Notes under the pieces: generated by a model | What the model was told of the DNA's origin: nothing | Seen by the model: the letters and a program-made list of their open reading frames with translations, nothing else | The model's database searches: none | Shown here: positions 59,052 through 64,000 of the stretch, one piece after another | Layout of the letters: every line of letters starts with the position of its first letter | Numbering within the stretch: position 1 is the first letter of the stretch | Source: Sclerotinia nivalis | Lineage: Eukaryota > Ascomycota > Leotiomycetes > Helotiales > Sclerotiniaceae | DNA: 64,000 bases | Assembly: GCA_029531795.1 (NCBI GenBank) | Contig: JAPEIS010000009.1 | Span: 744,001-808,000, forward strand | Direction: 5' to 3' | Position numbers and translations under genes: made by a program

Positions 59052-59913
59052 GATTTGGTGAGCGATGGGCCCGGATTTGTGTAGATAGCTATGCTAGATG
59101 TGAGGGCATTGGTGAGATTTGGAACAACAAGGAATGAATCAAGAAATCCGGTAGAAGCGCAAACAGTAAAATTTCTCGTTTCGAAATGAAGACTCTCCGC
59201 AAAGCGAGTTTGTTATAAAGTGATTGATTGTCACAATGAGCAAATCAATGACTCGAAGCTATGGTGTAGGATAGCTCAAGCTTGGACGATCCTCTTGCCT
59301 CGGCTTACACCATTAGGTGAGGTAAGTTTTGAATATTGGGGTTTCCGAAGGAGTGACTGTGACTATGAAATTTCATTTACTATTAAGACGAAAGAGCATG
59401 TTCATTTGATTTTATTACTTTTGTATAATTACAATGTACCCAGCTAGTGCGCTTCGTTCAAAGGAAAAACTATCGTTGCAGGTGATGATATCTGGATAAA
59501 TACAAATACTTGAGCGGAATGACTTCGGCATACGAAGCGTCGACTTTTACAATTAGCCTCATGATGTAATTCATCACTCTCATTTCTTCACAAGCAATGG
59601 AGCCATAAGATAATACAATAGTTCTCAAAGTATGAAAAATGTCGAATTTATTTTCAACACGAACAAATCGTTCGTAAGCCACCGGAGAGATGAGTATATT
59701 AATACTAAACACATCCCCATCATCCAATTTTCCATCCAGTTAATATCCAACGCTTTCTATATCTGTGTATCATCAGAAGGTATCAATCTTAACGCCCTTT
59801 CAAAATCCCAATTCACCAAATCTGTATCCAGACCTCGCTGCGCCAAATCCATGTTGAAATCTCGCTTTTCATTCCGATCACCTATGCCATTAAATTCTCC
59901 AATCCTGCATCTC
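59052..59913. other. intergenic region MCH1 promoter / arrestin 3' flank
   Basis: An 862-bp gap between two minus-strand genes. No supported coding sequence is seen. Confidence 0.55.
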
Positions 59914-62039
59914 TCAATGTACCCTATCTCTGTGCTGCAATAAATGCAATCTTCTCCTTTCGTCCCCTTCCCCTAAATGTGCTGGTGCTGGTGGATGTAA
60001 CGGTGTGAACCCCATACTAGAGAATGGGTTTCTCCTCAAAAAGCCGGGTCCGTGATGTCTATGCGTATCTGCATGCGAATGTGTATTTGAGTGTGAATGA
60101 GAAAATGAATGAGGATGCCCAGCGTCCAATGAGTGCTCATGGGGTGTGTTTGGGCTAGTGCTCGCAAGTAATGTAGGACTTGGAGGTGCCGAGACGGCAG
60201 ATTCATAATTGGGTAGCGCTTCGGTATAACTCATTCCTCTCACAGGTGTTTTGAGGGCTGTGGTATATGAGGGAACTTTGGTCAAATCTCCCATTTCGTT
60301 GTAATCCAAATGTTCTGGGGTATGATATCCACTGCTCATGGTAGTATGAGTGGCATCCGCATGATGATCGTCGTTAAAACTTCCTCGTCTGCTAAGGGGA
60401 TTACTTCTAGCAGTTGCAGAGGCAGATTGGCCGTGATGTGCATCGAAATAACTTCCTTGATGGTCATCGTTAGGGTGGGGAGTATTTCCTCCAGACCCAG
60501 ATCCTCCATATCGTCTTAGGAAGCTGCTATTTCTGCGACTATTGCTTAAGTTTGTGTTTAAACTTTGAAGCCTAGATGACAATGCTGCAGGAGGGACTGC
60601 ACCCGCTGGATGAGGAGCGTCCATAGAGGCAAGATTTTCTGATGAACCTGCTCGAGACTGGGCGTAAAATGGGGTGTTCATTCCAGATTGCGGCATAGGA
60701 GTCATCATTCCAGATTGGTCCATATCGGCGTATAGTTGATCTAATACGTGCTCTCCATAAAGAGGAGGCGCGTGTGCTGATACTGCGGTAGACTGAGCAC
60801 TATTTGTTGGTGTCTGATCCACAAGAGCACCCTCGGCAGTCAATGGCATGTTGGGGGAAATGAAGATTGTGACTGGTAATGTTGCGCGGAGCTATTACGA
60901 TTAGTATTTTTACATCAGGTAAGGTAAGGACTCGAAATACCTCTGAAACATGCCCATCTGGGTTGTGTAACGCAATGTTGAATTTGACTTTGTGGCGGAT
61001 TTTAATACCATGGACGTCAACATCTTGTATGCATTTGCTCAACCTCTTTGGCAATGGCATCAATTCTGTCATCTTGAAACCATCTTGTCCACTTTCGTCA
61101 AGCATATCTTGGTAATGCTCTTCTTCGTTTAACTCAAAAGTCCAGGCATCCACATCTCTCGAATGCTTCCAATATCTATCCGACGTCGTAGAATTTCCTG
61201 GAAGCAAGAATTCTTGTACTTCGATCAAATGACACTTTATTTTGCCAATTTTCAAACCCTTTAGTAAGGAGGTGAATCTCATCTCGATGGTGATGGCGGT
61301 ACCAAAGACGATAGCCTTTTGTGGAATGACTAGCTGGTATTCGATTTTGTTGGGCCAGATGTTCTCGACCGTCATGGCATGGGCCAATTCTAGTGCCGAC
61401 GGATCTAAAGTTCGAACGATTCGCACCGGCTTCCAAGCATGTAAATCGTATGCCAATTTTCCTCTAGCAACTGTTGCCTTCAATTTGTAAATGATGTGAC
61501 TGTCATTCAACCCCTCCACACTTTCCGACATAGATCCTGGAATGACGAGCTCGAATGGCCATTCATAGTTTCCTGCTGGTAGAAGCAATCCCTTTGAGGA
61601 AGAACCTGGCCCTCCTCCGCCCACAAAAGGAGCCCATCTATGAGTGAAAATTTCCAGAGTTTTGTCGACTCGATTATTCGAAATACCGGTAGGTGTAACG
61701 CGCTGATCGTTCCAACTGGAAATCTAAAATTAGTTCTTCAATACTCGCGGATAAGGGAATCGCACTAGAAAAAACTCACCCAACTTTCAGTTGGCCTGTC
61801 ATACGAAGATGTACATCTTCAACTTTCAAAGCAGCTGGCAGACACAAGACTACTGATCCCTTGAGCAATTGACTCGAAGCTTCATTTTCGCCTCCTCGAA
61901 GCACAATAATTTCCTCGTCAAGACTTGGAAGATATTAGTGTATGATGGAGGGGCAAAATTGTACATAATTCGTAGCATACCGTATCTCAAAAAGAGTCGA
62001 AACACCTCTTCCAGTAACCCCTCCGAAGAAATTAGGCAT
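59914..62039 (-). CDS. creD: Alpha-arrestin ubiquitin-ligase adaptor (CreD/Rod1 type)
   Basis: Four exons on the minus strand, 62039..61981, 61923..61780, 61715..60941 and 60891..59914, give 651 residues in phase. Arrestin N and C domains fill residues 1-340: RLDEEIIVLRGGENEASSQL, then WNDQRVTPTGISNNRVDKT, LLLPAGNYEWPFELVIPGS, and HKVKFNIALHNPDGHVSE. The C-terminal half is disordered, Ser/His/Pro-rich, with PY-type motifs PPLY (368-371), VPSY (532-535) and LPNY (552-555) that would recruit a Rsp5/HulA-type HECT ligase. CreD/Rod1 proteins direct ubiquitination and endocytosis of nutrient permeases in response to carbon source. The acceptor of exon 3 (TTTCCAG at 61716) is fixed by the conserved WNDQRVTPTG. 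The last exon could have an alternative 3' end. Confidence 0.92.
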
Positions 62040-64000
62040 AACGTCGTATTAACTCGTTTATTTGTTGTATGGTGTATAAGAGGAAATGGTCCCAAAGTTG
62101 TCTGAGGTCAGTGTGAGAGTCCCTCAGCCAAACTCAGATATTGTTGTAGAGTTGTAAAGTCGTGAGCTCAAGATATTAAGAAATAAATTGAACGACTTCT
62201 CTCCGAAGTAACTGCCAGGGAAATGTATGAAAATAGTAGTGGTAGTTGGAAATCGCTCCTTCTCTTCTGCAGCAACACTGCACAGGTATATACATGTACA
62301 GATCAAAAAACCATATAAGTATAAAATAATGAGAAAAAGAAATCTCAAACTATGATCAGTTCTTTGCTATCTTTTCTCTAGCCTTCCTTAGTATATCAGC
62401 TTATCCGGCCTCAGCCTAGTATATTTGTCGCAATCTCTCCCCTTTCTCTCTTTTGCGTACTTCTTTTAATCCAATCAAAAATCCTACTTCGATGGTCCAA
62501 TAACCAGTCAATAATCCAGTGGTTCAGATGCGATTCACGAAATCCACACTTAATCTGGGTAGATCAAAGTGGCGCTTCCGCACGTCACAAATCGGCTGTT
62601 ACTTGGTATTTGGTATTTGGTATAGGAGTGGATTTGTTTTAGTGGGGGTCAGCGCAGGAGAAACTTTTTTGTTGATGTTCGAGAACTTTTTTTTCCTTTT
62701 CCTTTTCGTTGGTGTATCAAAGTACCGATACGATTGTATCCGTAAAGCTTGGGTGCTAACCAATCAAATACCGGTAGACATATATAGATACGATATTATT
62801 AGCTGAGATCAATACAATTGATACTAAGACTAAAGCCTCATTAAGTAGGTACCTAGTAGGTATATAATAGTTCGATAGACAGATGGATGGCTCGAATCTA
62901 ATATTGAAATATATGTACTTCGCCATCCGACTGTCACAGTCTCATCTTGTTATCTCATGGTCGACTGGTGGGAATATTCCATTATCAAGTGATGGTGTAT
63001 ACTACCTAGGTTTCTCAAGGCTGAATGATTATCTACCGGTATATTAAAAGATGCAGGAAGGTGGATGTTAAAAGTACCTACCTAGGCATATTTAAGCCTT
63101 GGAAAGTTACCCGTTAAGCAAGCTGCAGCATGCACTGAGCAAACTCATGAAAATCAGGTCAGATCAACATCATTTTAAAAAAAGTACTGTGATTGATGTA
63201 ACTTCGATGTAACTTGATATACGGCCTCGGTCTATTTTTACGCGTGGAAAGGGGTAAAACTGGGCGAGGTCAAGAGTCATGAACATCTGATGAAGGAACT
63301 GAGACCCATAGGCTATAATAAATCTCTATATATGGCATGATCAAATCGCACGAGCGATGATCCAAAATATCGAATGACTTTCACATGATAAACATAAATC
63401 ATGGTTTGGTTATCAACATCAGGCAGATGAAAATAGTCTGTCAGACTGCAACCGATAAATTAGTGCTGGTGTCATTGATATTCTCCTTATCGAATAATGA
63501 GTCCTAAAGCGGGTTTTTGATTATGATTCACTGATTTCAAACGCTTGCTTGTAAGTCGCATCAGCCCGTCCTTTATCCTAAATTGACGCTACGGTATTGT
63601 TCCGGCCCAACCCTAAGCAACAAACTTTTAGTTTAACGATCTTGTAGACTTTTTCCTCATAGTGGACACGGACTGAAGCGCCTGCGTCAAATCCTTCTCA
63701 CACGTTTCGTTTCTTCGCCTAGAAAAGTTCAACAACCGACCTCTATATGGCATGGCCTCCCTCTCATCAATCATAAGAAGCTCCGCCGCCGAGAATAGGC
63801 CGCTCATCCTTTCATCTTCACAATGTTCACAACTTCACATACCGTATACGATCCGCAATATTGCATGCAAAGATCTACCTCAGTGCCACTTTCCTTAAGG
63901 ATAATTTGCGCATTACCTTTTTGGTGCTGCCGCCATATCTACTGTGTATAAAACTAGATGGCCGAATATGGTCCATACCATTATGGATCCTATCATTTAA
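62040..64000. other. gene-free right flank
   Basis: The 5' flank of the arrestin gene followed by about 1.5 kb in which I see no supportable gene. Frames are short and inconsistent. Confidence 0.5.

Noticed and set aside
1..64000. tRNA, rRNA and CRISPR features
   Set aside because: Scanning by eye found no convincing tRNA A/B boxes, no rRNA-like sequence and no regularly spaced repeat-spacer array; a tRNA scan would be decisive.

Overview
The window is nuclear DNA of a filamentous ascomycete (Pezizomycotina). The signs are short introns of about 47-60 bp with GTATGT/GTAAGT donors and CTAAC-like branch sites, a two-subunit ATP citrate lyase encoded by a divergent gene pair, a Zn2Cys6 regulator, a HeLo-domain protein, and gene density of roughly one gene per 3-4 kb. 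From general familiarity with the protein sequences I would guess a leotiomycete close to Sclerotinia/Botrytis; this is inference, and no database was searched. All exon models were assembled by hand from splice signals, reading-frame continuity and family motifs.

Layout. 1-18 kb is a dense housekeeping block. It holds a PPR protein cut by the left edge (+), a queuosine salvage glycosylase (-), the nine-exon SUMO E1 subunit UBA2 (+), a mitochondrial-type SDR/3-oxoacyl-ACP reductase with four unusually long introns (-), the divergent ATP citrate lyase genes (ACL2 -, ACL1 +) around a 2-kb shared promoter, and DNA polymerase delta subunit 4 (-). 18-26 kb is gene-poor, with one doubtful gene or relic near 22 kb and degenerate repeats. 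26-36 kb is accessory in character: a half-size ABC-G transporter (+), a HeLo/pseudokinase protein (-) and a Zn2Cys6 factor (+), separated by long empty stretches. 37-45.5 kb returns to housekeeping: ESCRT-III Vps24 (-), p23/Sba1 co-chaperone (+), an Aur1-like PAP2 membrane protein (-) and elongin C (+). 47-51.6 kb has an amidase (+) and a coiled-coil gene that appears frameshifted (-). 52-57 kb is repeat-rich, with an apparent 1.1-kb transposon insertion flanked by a 13-bp duplication, a 32-copy hexanucleotide array and a GC-rich cluster of hairpins. 57-62 kb has an Mch1-like MFS transporter (-) and a CreD/Rod1-type alpha-arrestin (-). The last 2 kb appear empty.

Functional links. ACL1 and ACL2 form one enzyme supplying cytosolic acetyl-CoA and share a promoter region. 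The SDR next to them is plausibly mitochondrial type II fatty-acid synthesis. The other genes are independent housekeeping or accessory functions with no operon-like logic. The best candidates for unusual biology are the HeLo-pseudokinase, the long pyrimidine-biased introns of the SDR gene, and the GC-rich hairpin cluster at 56.56-56.74 kb.
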